Assembly: GCA_034231615.1 (NCBI GenBank)
Contig: CM067316.1
Location: 24,699,791-24,763,790, forward strand
Origin: Meghimatium bilineatum
Lineage: Eukaryota; Mollusca; Gastropoda; Stylommatophora; Philomycidae
Direction of reading: 5' to 3'
DNA: 64,000 nt
In this document: piece after piece, positions 22,191-33,384 of the stretch
Numbering within the stretch: the first letter of the stretch is position 1
How the letters are laid out: each line of letters begins with the position of its first letter
Notes under the pieces: generated by a model
Told to the model about the DNA's origin: nothing
Seen by the model: the letters and a program-made list of their open reading frames with translations, nothing else
Databases searched by the model: none
Program-made: the position numbers and the translations under genes

Positions 22191-22734
22191 TGCTTTACCA
22201 AACGCCAATGGATGGGTCTGGGTCTCTGCCTGTAAGGAACACAGGTAACTAGAAGCTCGTCTCGAGCTGACGGAGCTTGTAGTTCCCCTTTCCTAGGGAC
22301 TTTTCACTTTCTATTTGCAGTTCGCGCTGCCCTCTAGCGCTGTTCTGCCATTTCATTGTTTCATTGTACTCGGTATGAAATCTATTTGTCTCTCGCCATG
22401 CATCTACCTTTACGTGCATTTTACATTGGCCGCCCCTCCAATGTTCGGACTGGACTGACTTGCTTCACTGTATGTTGACAGTGTCGCTATATGTGGTGAT
22501 GCTGGTGGTGTCGGAGATATTGTCTGTCTCTTGTGCAGTCAAATCTCTTTCCATCTGCTACCTCCACATTCTCGGACACAATCCCCAAATGATTTGGCCA
22601 GAATCAGCTCGAGCTGCTGTATTTCTGTTTCCAGGGTGCACCGCGTGGAGGTACATTTGAGATCTTGGTTATCTGCTAACCCTGGGCCCGCCTAGAGCAA
22701 TGCGTTCCCTTTGCACCCCACGTTGATGTTGAAG
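22191..22734. other. GC-richer patch, no gene recognised
   Basis: Continuation of the GC-richer zone. It holds an imperfect hairpin, GAAGCTCGTCTCGAGCTGAC then GGAGCTTGTAG, near 22251. No coding domain was recognised. Confidence 0.4.
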
Positions 22735-23235
22735 CTCTATCTAAATATTTTGCGAAAGTCCTTGAAGTGTTTCTTATGTCCACTAGCCATGCAGTCTTTC
22801 CCTTAAATGAACTCACCAGGCATTAATGGATGAAAGTTCCATCCTCGGGTAACAACCCTGAACAGAAAATGGGTGGCTGGGTAACACTGGGCAAATATCA
22901 AAATTAAACAAAAATAGGTATAAATGTTACCAAAATAAGTCATACGACAACCTAACAACGAGACACAGTGACAGACCAGACATCACTTATTTTGTCATGC
23001 GTATGTCACGCATTGGCGCAACACATCAGCCCAATCTTAGTTAGCCCTCTTCAGACTTGTATACTTGCAGTATTAGCTCTAGTCAGGACTTTAGTATCAT
23101 GTACTTTATCTTGCCACTTTATCCTGAGAATTCTACGAGAAACAGCATGTAGGGAAAAGATTTAACATGTGGGCATATCTTGTGTACATGGTCCATGTTT
23201 CACAAGCATATAACATGGTAGTGAGATGCACATGC
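22735..23235 (-). pseudogene. LINE C-terminal relic
   Basis: Minus strand, in order: RRILRIKWQDKVHDTKVLTR then ANTASIQV, a broken stretch, and ASGHKKHFKDFRKIFR (the GQKKRFKDTLK block). It belongs to the same LINE family as 26928-27752, 42470-43170 and 60380-61080. Stops and shifts make it non-functional. Confidence 0.72.
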
Positions 23236-23449
23236 CAGGAAATGCATACTTTTTTTTTAGCGAGGCACTAAATTATTAAAACAGATTTGCAAACATTATT
23301 GTCATGCATCATTGCTGCAAAATGAAATTTCGTCATAAATATAAACCGTGGTTTTATTGATCACTTCTGCAACTTTTAATTAAGTTAAACAAACATATGC
23401 AGCAATTTATAATCTCTAACAAGTCTGATGCAAATTACTACTTGTAATC

Positions 23450-23720
23450 ATAGATGGCTGGTCCTACATCGGGCATGTTCTACACGCAGACACCAACAGA
23501 ATAAACCACCAATCTCTTGAATGGATACCTACAGGCAAAAGAGCAAGGGGTAGACCAAAATAAACACTCAGAAGAACAATACTTAGAGAAAGTAAAGCAA
23601 CCAATATTCATACTATTCAAGAACTGCACAGATAGCTTTGAACAGACAGAATTGGAGAGATCTGACTTCTGCCCTATGCGCTAACTTCAGCGCAAAAGGA
23701 AAATTAATGAATAAATGAGT
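23450..23720 (+). pseudogene. RTE-like LINE C-terminus
   Basis: Reads IGHVLHADTNRINHQSLEW, IPTGKRARGRPK, a stop, TLRRTILRESKATN, HTIQELHR, then ALTSAQKEN-like sequence, with ATGAATAAATGA at the end. It is nearly identical in the last 230 bp to 46680-46915, so both are recent or slowly diverging 3' fragments of one subfamily. Confidence 0.78.
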
Positions 23721-23904
23721 CATAGAGGGCAGAGTGCCGGATATAGAAGAAGAGGAAGCCAATTGACGATGGACCAGCGGATCGAAGAATGTATGCACAT
23801 GTCTTTGGCCAATGCAGGGCTGCTCGCCCGGTACAGAGAAGCGTTCACGACGAAGACAACGTTCTGGAAAGAATATGTCAATTCATAATAATCATAGTTG
23901 CAAA

Positions 23905-24350
23905 CTCCTTTAGTTTGTTTGTTTGTTCTTTCGTGCCGCATTTTGTGCCTCAGGCTGCACATACGGCAGAGGTTTTGATTCTCCATGTGTTGCGGTTTAT
24001 TCCTGCAGTCTTAGTTCTTGTATGTTTTTGCAGCCTATTATTTCCCCTTCTTTAAGTATGGTGTTTTTTAGGGTTGCTTTAAGTTTTCCTCGTTTTCTTT
24101 TACCTTCCGGTGTCCACGTACAGGCTTGTCGGTTTATTCTGTTTTCATCTTGTCTTAAAATGTAACCCAGGTATTTCCATCTGCGCTTTCTTATGACGTT
24201 TTAAACATGTTTTTGATGTGTTTTGTTTCTTAAATCACAATTTGTGACGAAATCGCTCCATTTTATGTTCATCAGCTTCCGGAGACATTTTTATTCGAAA
24301 CTTTTTAATTTTTGGTCTGTTGCTTGAGTTGAATAGAAACAACTTCATTG
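23905..24350 (-). pseudogene. RTE-like LINE C-terminus
   Basis: The minus strand is homologous over about 430 bp to 41505-41975. Shared blocks encode the FENKCL-KLMN and WSDIVTN segment and the final KPLPYV segment. The 3' end carries a simple (CAAA)n tail at 23908-23924. It is dead. Confidence 0.72.
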
Positions 24351-26010
24351 CGAAAACATAATTAGAAGATTTGCGAAATATTTAGAAAACTATTCCCCAT
24401 TCTTTCTATTTCCCGATGTAACTATTTCAAATATACAATAATGAAGATTAATCAGACAAACTTTCACTAATGTCCTAGGATCTAATTTTCGAAGACATTT
24501 CTTAACAAAAATTATAATCATAACATGAATTATCACATCTTTCATTCCATATTCAAAATAGCTCACAGACATTTGATGCTCAGACAATTCCGCAATATTT
24601 TATTATATAATAGTTCTCATCTGACTAGAATCACGTCGCACACCTACAATTTAATGAGGTAAAAATGAGAACATTGAGAACTGCATTCACTTTCAAAAGG
24701 CTTTTCTCTGGTGGCATGCATATTTGTGTCTATTTCTACCAACAGTCTAAGAACGAGTATATTGTAGGTATCTATCTGTCAAGCTCGTATATAGAGGGGA
24801 GAGTGATGGGGTTCACACCAACCAATGATAGACCACACAATTCAGTACTGAGAAATAAGCCAGAACATAAAATTTAGCACCGGGAAATATACATATATAC
24901 AACATATATTTTTGTGAAATACGCTATAACACAAAATTATAGGAAATAAGCAAAAAATCTAGTACCCCCCCCCCTCCATTTTCCCCCTAAATATCACAAA
25001 AAAGCCAACGGTTACTAAGAAATAACCTTATTTAAGTAAACATATCGCCCCCCCCCCTATTCCGTGTTCTTAGCAAAGACGTATCTATTGCCCTGATAAT
25101 TGAGGTGTTTCTGGTAACCAATACGAACAAGATTAGTTGAATCGTCAGTAAATTAGTGTGCAAGATCCAATATACAAGACTATTTGGTTGCAACCTTTCA
25201 CTTACACCTAGCCATACCATGAGTTTGACACTTTCAGTTTATCTCAAAGATAGCACAATGATTTTTGTCAATAACTCCAATAAAAACGACCTGCGTTGTC
25301 CATTTATTTCTTCAGGAGCTTTCAACTATCCACCTTTATTTAGTCCCATTTCACGACATTCATTGTTGATTTCACTGTTAGTGCTTTACTATTCCTGGTA
25401 TCTGTTTTTAAGATCTGGTATCAGACAAGCGATTTTTAATATTGACACAAACTAGTAATGTGTTCTGCTACTTAACATGTTTTGTAATTTGGACTCGCCA
25501 GGTTATTTTACTCATAAATATTGAGGGTATACCTTGTTAATAATTCAGATCGAAGAAATAAGGATAAATGATATCATGATATGCCACTAGGTAAAATTTA
25601 TGGTATCAATTTGACTATGTAATTCTAATAACAAAAATTATAAGAAAATTGTTTAAAAATTTGAAGCGAAACAAACCAAAATAGGAGAAAAGAAATAAAA
25701 GGCATCAACGTTTTTTTAGAGAAGCATTAAAGAGCACGCCAACATTGTTTGCATAATTTTGGTACTAAATGACTACAAAATAAAACTATATCTGAAGTGA
25801 AATGCACAAAAGTGGAAACTATGAACGTTGTGGTCTCATTTGCAGAAAGAGATAACCAATGCGAGACAGCCCGTAGAAAACGTAGGCGAAACAAGTAACA
25901 ACTGTTCCCCTAAAAGACTATGAATACTTTGTAGACATACAATCACTCTCACATATGATTTTAATACTTAAACATCCTTTGATTAAGCTGTTCAACTATC
26001 CATTGTTCTG
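24351..26010. other. No gene seen; two poly-C tracts
   Basis: AT-rich sequence with ten-C tracts at 24965-24974 and 25048-25057. Short frames such as 25156-25455 show no recognisable domain. Confidence 0.5.
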
Positions 26011-26014
26011 TTAG

Positions 26015-26270
26015 ACCTGGGTTTCTCAGAGTGGGTGGAAACGCTTCCTGTGGGGAGGGGGGGTGTGAGACTACAGGGGGTGATGTAGGGACGAGGGGGT
26101 GATAACGCTTTAGAGAACATAGAACTAATTAAAACAATAAGAAAAGGTGTACAATAAGACAAGATGTACAATAAGAAACGGTGTAGAATTCTGGTTTTAT
26201 TAATTAATTTTTGAAACCTAGTCTATACTAAGTTCACTCGAACCCGTGGTAAGCGTTGCAAAAGAAGATT
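26015..26270. mobile_element. hAT-like terminus, low confidence
   Basis: GGGTTTCTCAGAGTGGGTGG followed by G-rich sequence resembles decayed hAT MITE ends. The stretch ACAATAAGACAAGATGT with downstream CCTAGTCTATACTAAGTTC recurs in diverged form at 12170-12235. The matching right end was not found. Confidence 0.3.
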
Positions 26271-26559
26271 TATAACTATTAAATTTCAGAAAAAAAATAC
26301 ATGTACAACACTTCAGAAACAGTAAATGTTGTCTTACTGGCCCAATAAAAAAAAAATACCCGGTAATTTATTTAGCAAATTAAATGTCGCGCAAACAGGA
26401 TAAAGAATTAAAGTTTTCAATAAGTGTTTTGTATAGTTCTTCGAAAAAAAATTGTATTTGAGTACTTTGTTTGTTTTTTTAATGAATCTAACAGTCTAGC
26501 TGGAAGCTTTCCTACATCAAACTGTTTGCGTAATTACCGCAATTTTAATCCCCCCCCCC

Positions 26560-26725
26560 CCCAATCTGCTTCTTCCCCCTTCAACGGTTCCCTGCAGTAT
26601 TGTTTTTGACAAGGAATCATGACTGCATACATGTCCAAACCATGCTAGTTTTCGTCGTTTCCCTATTGAAAGCAACAGTTCCTGTGAAACTGCATAAATC
26701 TCTATTTTATTTCTTACATTCAAGT
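26560..26725 (-). pseudogene. LINE C-terminal fragment, unexpanded
   Basis: The minus strand reads GKRRKLAWFGHVCSHDSL then SKTILQGTVEGGRSR. This is the same segment as 2690-2905, but present once. It is bounded on the low side by a 13-C tract (26550-26562). It serves as the pre-expansion reference for the 46-bp repeat at 2736. Confidence 0.78.
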
Positions 26726-26927
26726 TGGTCTTATGTTCCTTATAGGAAATTCATAGAATTCCTCTGTAGCATTTGTACTCGAAAGCCTGTAATAGTCTCA
26801 CCATGTCCGACTGAATGTCCAACTTGTGACTGTCCAATTCTCACAACCATGATGATGATGTTTGTCCATCGTGATCGACGATGACCAAAAATTCAACCAT
26901 AATAATAATAACAATAAATAATAAAAG

Positions 26928-27752
26928 TTAATAGTGCGTTTTTAAATGACTAGCAAGTCCGATGCGCGCACAAATTGTTCTTTTACAGAATTGACAACAA
27001 TAGAATGTATCTGTGTGAGGTTGAGATGTTTTTTCTTTTCTACATGTCCGCTTTTGTCTTGCAGTATCTTGTCTGAATTCTTCCTCCGCTAGTGCTCCCG
27101 TTCTAATGCTGTAACGCCATGCTGTTCTATCCTGAGCGAGGCTCTCCCAAGCGCCTACGTCAATGTTAAGATGTTTCAAGGATGACTTGAGCGTGTCTTT
27201 GAAGCGCTTTTTCTGTCCAGCCGCTTTTCGAAATCCTGCCTTGAGTTCTCCATAATATATTTGTTATGGCAAACGTGAGTACTCCATACGCACAAGATGG
27301 CCTGCCCAGCGTGCTTGCGCCTTCATAAGTATTGTGTGGATGCTTATTGAGGTTGATTTTTCCAAGACCTCGTAGTCTGGTACTTAAAGCACAACAGAAA
27401 GCACCAATGATCTATACAGTTTGATTTCACGCCAACTCTGATGCTGTCTTTTATTATTTAAATCACCGTAAGCCTTGAAATAGACGCTAAAGCCATCTCC
27501 AGCCTTATTTGTAATTCTACTTTGCATTTTCCATCGTTGCATATGCTGGATAAGAGATATTTGAAGTATTCACCTTTTATTACAACATACTCCATTCTAA
27601 ATTGAAAAAAAATGTAGCTTTCTCGTGGACTATTCCTGGAAAGAAATCATAGCTCATTTATTATTTATGCTGGTTCGTTGGTGTCTTTTTTACTTCTCAT
27701 ATTTTTTACTTTCTTGAAGAACATCTTTGGTGCATTTTGTCTTATCATTGTT
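26928..27752 (-). pseudogene. LINE relic, 3' part (interrupted copy)
   Basis: On the minus strand, from 27750 down: MFFKKVKNMRSKKDTNEPA (the endonuclease-RT linker), then, after loss of the RT core, AGDGFSVYFKAYGDL, KAAGQKKRFKDTLKSSLKHL, IDVGAWESLAQDRTAW and a C2H2 zinc finger YCCQFCKRTICARIGL with ASHLKTH. The linker joins directly to the fragment at 28642-28860 once the intervening inverted-repeat element is ignored. It is one 5'-truncated LINE, internally deleted, with several stops and shifts. Confidence 0.8.
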
Positions 27753-28641
27753 GAGACTAACGGGAATCGAACCAGTCCGTTCAACGGCACCAAATCGCCT
27801 AGCAACTATTGAACACGTGTTCTTCCGTACTTGACTAACCGCATCTCCAAAAAAATAAGCGATTTCATCAAGCCATTCAAACCGTGCTCACAGAGTCACC
27901 AGAACGGACCGATCGAGACAAGGACTATTACAACAACAACAAACATCCCGTACAGGTTTGGAAATATCCTCAGTAACAACAAACATATAACATAATATCC
28001 GTATTTAGTTATACAAGGAACGATAGGTCTTCTTGTAAACATGGATAACATATATAGACAATACAATTTTGCTTCGAATAATTGTTTATACAAGTAAATT
28101 TAAGTAGGAAGCCAGAGGACAATTTTTTAAAAGTCAAGTACGGAAGAACACGTGTTCAATAGTTGCTAGGCAAATTGGTGCCGTTGAACGGACTGGTTCG
28201 ATTCCCGTTAGTCTCAAGAATTTTTAAAAATTGTCCTCTGGCTTCCTACTTAAATTTACTTGTATTAGCAATTATTCGAAGCAAAATTGTATTGTCTATG
28301 TATGTTATCCATGTTTACAAGAAGACCTATCGACCTTTGTATAACTAAATACGGATATTATGTTATGTTTGTTGCTACTGAGGATATTTCCAAACCTGTA
28401 CGGGATGTTTGTTGTTGTTGTAATAGTCCTTGTCTCGATCGGTCCGTTCTGGTGACTCTGTGAGCACGGTTTGAATGGCTTGATGAATTCGCATCTTTTT
28501 TGGAGATGCGGTTAATCAAGTACGGAAAAACACGTGTTCAATAGTTGCTAGGCGATTTGGTGCCGTTGAACGGACTTGTTCGATTCCCGTTAGTCTCAAG
28601 GATTTTAAAAAATTCTCCTCTGGCTTCCAACTTAAATTTAC
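27753..28641. mobile_element. Inverted-repeat element nested in a LINE
   Basis: Left arm 27753-28132 and right arm 28211-28605 are inverted copies, about 95 percent alike by eye. Between them (28133-28210) is a third copy of the arm's terminal block, in the same orientation as the right end. That makes a direct repeat of about 130 bp (28133-28264 and 28516-28648). Each terminal block contains GGTTCGATTCCCGTTAGTCT, which includes a perfect Pol III B-box match, or TTGTTCGATTCC in the last copy. The whole is flanked by TTGTCTTATCATTGTT (27737-27752) and TTGTCTATCATTGTT (28642-28656), a duplication with one-base indel. It has no coding capacity. It could be a compound SINE insertion or a non-autonomous element of Penelope-like layout; neither is proven. 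Confidence 0.8.
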
Positions 28642-28860
28642 TTGTCTATCATTGTTTAGCATTTCTCCATATTTTTGCCATGACTTAACTTTTGTAGCTT
28701 TGATGATTTTCTTGGTGTTAATCTTTGCTGTCTTATATGCTAAGTAATCGTCATGTGTTTTTCTAATTGCACATGTCTTGTATTTTTGTGTTTTATCTTT
28801 CGTTGCTTTCTTTACTTCATCTGTCCACCAAGATGTTATCTTTATCAAAGGTGGCAAAAT
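28642..28860 (-). pseudogene. LINE relic, 5' part (endonuclease-RT linker)
   Basis: The minus strand encodes ITSWWTDEVKKATKDKTQKY, then THDDYLAYKTAKINTKK and KVKSWQKYGEMLNND, the basic linker between the endonuclease and reverse transcriptase of RTE-like polyproteins. The frame is broken by the inverted-repeat element at 28641 and resumes at 27750. The endonuclease itself is missing. Confidence 0.8.
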
Positions 28861-28884
28861 TAATCAATAAATGTTAGGTTGTTT

Positions 28885-28918
28885 GAGTGTGTGTGTGTGT
28901 GTGCGTGTGTGCGTGTGC
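28885..28918. repeat. (TG)n microsatellite
   Basis: A GTGTGTGT run of about 34 bp, broken by single C bases. Confidence 0.93.
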
Positions 28919-28919
28919 A

Positions 28920-29365
28920 AAATACGACGGAAACAGTTACCAAAGTAGAATCAGTATTTTGCAAGTCAAAGAATTGTTCGTCTCTAATTTGGCACATAAA
29001 TTTGGACGTAAGTTTTAGATAGCTCTTAAGCCTTTCAGTTATGCGCGATGTGTCTAGCTTGTTCAAGTGTAATATTGCTTTTTAAGAAAGTATCCTCGCT
29101 ACCCTTGTACCGAGAAGGACCTGTCAGAAAGAGTATGGGATGTCAGGAACTAGCAGCTCACACTGTTTCATCGTCATCATCTTATGTCCGACAACATAGG
29201 GGTTTTTTTTAATAGACATTTACTACTATCGTGCACATTTGTGAGGAGACACCAACAGTTGTTGATGAGTGGGGTATGATTTTTGTTTTAAAAAACATGT
29301 TGATAAAATCTGAGTTAAAGCTGAATAAAAATGTTTAGAAAATCTAGGTTAGAGATGGTAAAAAT
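28920..29365. other. No gene seen
   Basis: AT-rich sequence without recognised features. Confidence 0.5.
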
Positions 29366-29376
29366 AATGTTGATAT

Positions 29377-29525
29377 TCTTCTTCAGCAATCATTCTCACA
29401 CTCCCGCTTGATCTAGCAGGACCATGGTCCTACTAAATTGCCAGCAGGATACAGTCCAGAGAATGGAAATGCGCTGTGTGGTGGTTTTATTTGCGCCAAT
29501 GACCCGACACATCCGTCTTCAGTGG
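29377..29525 (-). mobile_element. Rep-A short retroposon with target-site duplication
   Basis: A 149-bp insertion between perfect 10-bp repeats ATGTTGATAT (29367-29376 and 29526-29535). In element orientation it ends GAATGATTGCTGAAGAAG. It contains the perfect palindrome AGGACCATGGTCCT. It is the shortest of the three recent copies. Confidence 0.9.
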
Positions 29526-29639
29526 ATGTTGATATCATTTTTGTTAAAACTTTGAGAAAAATTAGGATTTAGAACTCAACAAAAATTGCTGGATTTAGAA
29601 GTGAACACAAAATATTGTGAGACTGAAAACTGAATCATC

Positions 29640-30000
29640 AATGTTCTTCTTCTTCTTCTTTCGTTCACTTGAAACATGTCTATATCTGTAATTCTGTCTC
29701 CTTAATAAAACTCACTGTCTTTTGTAGTTCATACAGTGCCCCATAGAGTTTTGATTCCAGTGTTGTTTCCTCTGGTCAATATGTCTGCCTCAGCGTTTCA
29801 TGCTCAGAACACTCTTGAAGTATATGTTTGGCACTCTGTGCTGCCTGTCCACATGTACACATGGCCGTAATCATCAATGTGATCTACTCTTTCCCTCATT
29901 CCTTAGTTCGAAGTACATATCAAGCATTACCAGTGCATACTGTGTACCATTTATAGGAATTATATTCCATATGTGAAGTTGACCTTATCTACAGGCAAAA
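29640..30000 (-). pseudogene. Nimb-like LINE C-terminus and 3' UTR
   Basis: The minus strand reads CTCGQAAQSAKHILQECSEH, ETLRQTY, a stop, PEETTLESKLYGALYELQKT, then VSFIKETELQI and a natural stop. It is followed by ACATGTTTCAAGTGAACG and an AAAGAAGAAGAAG tail. The cysteine-rich motif followed by a conserved helix and a terminal LQI fits the C-terminus of Nimb/I-group LINEs that carry RNase H. The last 90 bp recur at 40570-40660. Confidence 0.82.
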
Positions 30001-30004
30001 TTCT

Positions 30005-30180
30005 CACCACTAGTCGGTAGATGTGGTTTGAAGTAATCAGTACTGGTATTCAAAATATATAATACATACATTTTTGAACAGTGAATAATGTATGCACACT
30101 ACATCCTGATTGTGTTATATTGTGTGTGCTTGCCTACCTGAGCAAGCATAAATACGGGCACACTTAAATACACACGCTCT
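30005..30180. other. No feature seen
   Basis: AT-rich spacer between the Nimb-like relic and the next SINE. Confidence 0.5.
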
Positions 30181-30184
30181 ATTG

Positions 30185-30376
30185 CCCTGCCGGTAACGTA
30201 TTCTATTCAAGACATAGCCATCAGCTCAGCATTTTTTATGTTCTAAGCAATATAAATTTGTTCCAAATAAATTGGCATTGCTCATTGAACTGGCCACATT
30301 CGCAATTGCTTGTGGCGTGGCGGGGATTGAAATACTACCTTTGTTGTCTGAGACACGCACTGTGCTCTCCGCCACA
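30185..30376 (-). mobile_element. tRNA-derived SINE (SINE-T copy 3)
   Basis: Read on the minus strand, the head begins GTGGCGGAGAGCACAGTGCG and closes with TTTCAATCCCCGCCAC. The outer seven bases (GTGGCGG and CCGCCAC) pair perfectly like a tRNA acceptor stem. The head spans 59 nt, shorter than a tRNA, so it is not a functional tRNA gene. The body carries TTATATTGCTTAGAACAT and GATGGCTATGTCTTGAATAG, shared with 605-775 and 34060-34257. Confidence 0.78.
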
Positions 30377-30379
30377 GTC

Positions 30380-30935
30380 AAAACACACCGTTTGTATCAA
30401 CACATAAGATTGTTTTCACACGCATGTTAGACATGCACACATTACAGGTAAATTTGAATACTTATACATAATTTCCATTTTATTGGATTAACTGTAAAAC
30501 ATATTCAAGCGGCCTGCCACGGGAACTCTTAGCATACTGAGGATGTATCAACATATGCCGAGTGAGAATATGGATCTATAAGTTCTTCCGGAGTTCACTG
30601 GCGTCGTTCAATAACCAAAACCAAAATTTGCAGCAGCTAACAGCATCAGTTATTTTGCATCCTTAAGAAACTCGAAAAATCAATCTCTGATATAAAAAGT
30701 TTAAATTCTAACACAATGTGTACAAAAAAATTGGCTGCGACCAATTTCTAGAAGGTGTGTAATTTTAGTTTAGTTTTTGAATTTTATTGATTAGAATTTT
30801 ACAACCAAATCATATGACACTCGGATAAAATCTACCAAATTATGGACTACTATATTATTTATTTTTAATTAAATTTAATGCACAGTTTAGTGAATACTAA
30901 GAAATTTTTGAAGGTTGAGGCAAGGACAAAATGTT
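30380..30935. other. No gene seen
   Basis: AT-rich sequence without recognised features. Confidence 0.5.
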
Positions 30936-30939
30936 AGAA

Positions 30940-31015
30940 AATAGGTTCTCAACCTATTTCAAATCACAGCCCCCATTTTATAGACATAAAGTGACCATCT
31001 GCCCCCCCCCCACCC
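30940..31015. mobile_element. hAT-like MITE end, low confidence
   Basis: GGTTCTCAACCTATTTCAAA followed by CACAGCCCCCATTT matches the usual start of hAT non-autonomous elements (TGGTTCTCAACCTTTT, then a C-rich patch). It ends in a ten-C tract at 31002-31011. The opposite terminus was not located. Confidence 0.4.
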
Positions 31016-32445
31016 CCAATAATTTCTTTAATTCCAATAGATTAAATATTTTCAATATTAATATCTGAGATTGAACTACCAGGTAATTATTTGCAGAAGG
31101 AATGTACATTTGTGCTAAATTTAAAAGCTTCTTGGAAACACAACTAGCATTGAGCGTGAAGTTTGGAGTGGTTTCAAATTTTTTGCAGCTGCATAATGGG
31201 CTTTTCCACATTTATCTAAATGTGTGTATTACATATTTTCACAAAAAGAATGGACAAAATATCACATATTAAAATACGGCGGGCTGCTGTAAGAATTAGA
31301 TTACAAGTAATACTGCGGATAGTTTCTGTTTAATGTAGTGATTGTATAGTTTTTTTTTACAACTTACCACAGAAAAACTAAGAAAAGGCAAGAAATTTCT
31401 TGGCTTTTTGTCTTCGTAACATGATTTTTTGAGAATGTTAAGTGTTAGTTATTATAGGACACTTGTTTTCCCCATAAATGCAAGGCTCCCCAGTCAGTGG
31501 CTCACCAGAAGTAGACTGACTAACATCGCCTACCGCATTTGTTCATCCATTTGTGGCGTAATTCTTCAACTTTCCTAGAAGGCTGATCCCTATTATACCC
31601 TACTTCCTTGTGGCTGTGAAAATTTTGTATTTCAAAGCATGAATAACGACTCTATTTGAAAACAGACTTCCCGTTGGTGGGGGGGGGGAGAGTTCCTTAA
31701 CACTACACTATCTTTGATCCCTGAAACTAGTAAAATATAAGGTTAAACGCTTACACTTTGACGGTTTTCCCCAAAAAATCGTCACAAACTCTACCGAAAG
31801 GGAAGCAGTGAAAATTCCTTCCTCCGCTCTCCATAACGAAGTCGTATCTACGGCGCTATCTCATGAGAAAATTATCTGGCTGGGTGCCATAAACATGTAA
31901 AATCTTATTCCGTGACTATTCTAACATTTAGTATGTTGAAGCCGGCACATTTTATTGTATGTCATTTCTAGTTCATTTATGTATGGTAACTTCTAAACGT
32001 CCAGTATGTTGTATTTTCTCCATTTGGCGCATCTGCCGTTTCGTCCACCATTATGACTTTGCAGTGTTAGATAAGATACATAAAATTATAGATTTTGGTA
32101 AATGGGGGTTAAACGGATTATAATTCGTTTATAGATATTTTTGGTAGGGGGTAGAAGGGTTAAAATAAATGTTTATAATTAATAATTAATTCTCTAATTA
32201 TGGTGACGTTAATGTAAAAAGTGCGCTATTTATAGCACAACGGGGGACGAAACAGCACATATAATACATATAGGCCTACACCAATGTCATCACGCCAATA
32301 CATTACTAGCAGAAAAATACTTAACTAAGCTAGTACTTAAATCACCTCATTGTTTCTTATTCAGCTTGGCAATAAAACACGTCAGCTGCATCACATGTAT
32401 TCAGTAGTTGCGACAATGATTCTGATTTATCTGAACTGTATACAT
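31016..32445. other. No gene seen
   Basis: AT-rich sequence with a ten-G tract at 31679-31688. No domain or array was recognised. Confidence 0.5.
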
Positions 32446-32449
32446 ATTG

Positions 32450-33380
32450 TTAATTGACTAGTTCAGCAAATATATATAAAAGGTACCAACAGATAACATG
32501 TGTACAAATACCAGCAGCTACACATATACATAAAAGTAACGACATCCGACACATATATATATATAAAAGTATGAACAGCCAGCATATGTATAAATGTAGG
32601 CCCTACCAAAAGTCAATACTGGTTATTGTTTATACAAGTACCAATAGCCAGTAGAAGTGTATCAACAGTCAATACAAGTGTATAAGGTAAACAAAAGTAG
32701 CACATGTGTATATAGGTACAGACTGTCATTGTCAACACGAGTATATAGGGCCTAAGTATCAGTGAAGGACAGCACAGATAACACATATGATGTTCAATAA
32801 GCTGGATTGAAGGCACTTGTCAACAGAACATGGGGAACACAAAGGGTTGTGTGAGACACGTAGAGCACTCTTGTCATCCCCAGCATCCTGGTACATCTCC
32901 AGATTTATCATGCTGCTGAAACACTTAGATCAGGAGCAGAGAGTTTGGTCGGCATATGTCACAACTCTTCTACACTACTACACTATAAACAAAATTCAGT
33001 GCTAGTCAAAACTCAGATTTATTATCAACAACCAACATATGTGTGACTGTAAATGCATCGACTGTCAACACGTGTATATACGCATTAACAATAAACATTA
33101 TAATAATCAATCATTGAATCAATGGTTAGTATTATGAACACATATGTATATGCGTATAAACAATCACCATATGTGTGTAAAGGTACCGACTGTCAACACA
33201 TGTGTATATTAGTATATATGTATCACCATTGAACTCGCGTGTATAAATAAACAGTACTGAGTATATGTCCCCTATATACTATAGTACTATAGACGTGTGT
33301 ATAACAGTTGCATATACTAAAACATAGGTATTTAGTATTTAATGTATATCAATGTGAACAACACGAGTATACTAAATATA
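32450..33380. repeat. Degenerate minisatellite (about 30 bp)
   Basis: Loosely repeated units combining GTACCAACAGTCAACA-like and CATGTGTATATA-like segments. Individual units vary widely, so the period is only approximate. Probably an old, heavily mutated array. Confidence 0.6.
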
Positions 33381-33384
33381 TAAA

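Noticed and set aside
27753..28641. Hammerhead ribozyme in the terminal repeats, as in Penelope-like elements
   Set aside because: No CTGATGA/GAAA core was found in either strand of the repeat block, so a Penelope origin is left open and not claimed.
30317..30375. tRNA gene suggested by a perfect acceptor stem
   Set aside because: Only 59 nt with a decayed T loop, and followed by a SINE body.
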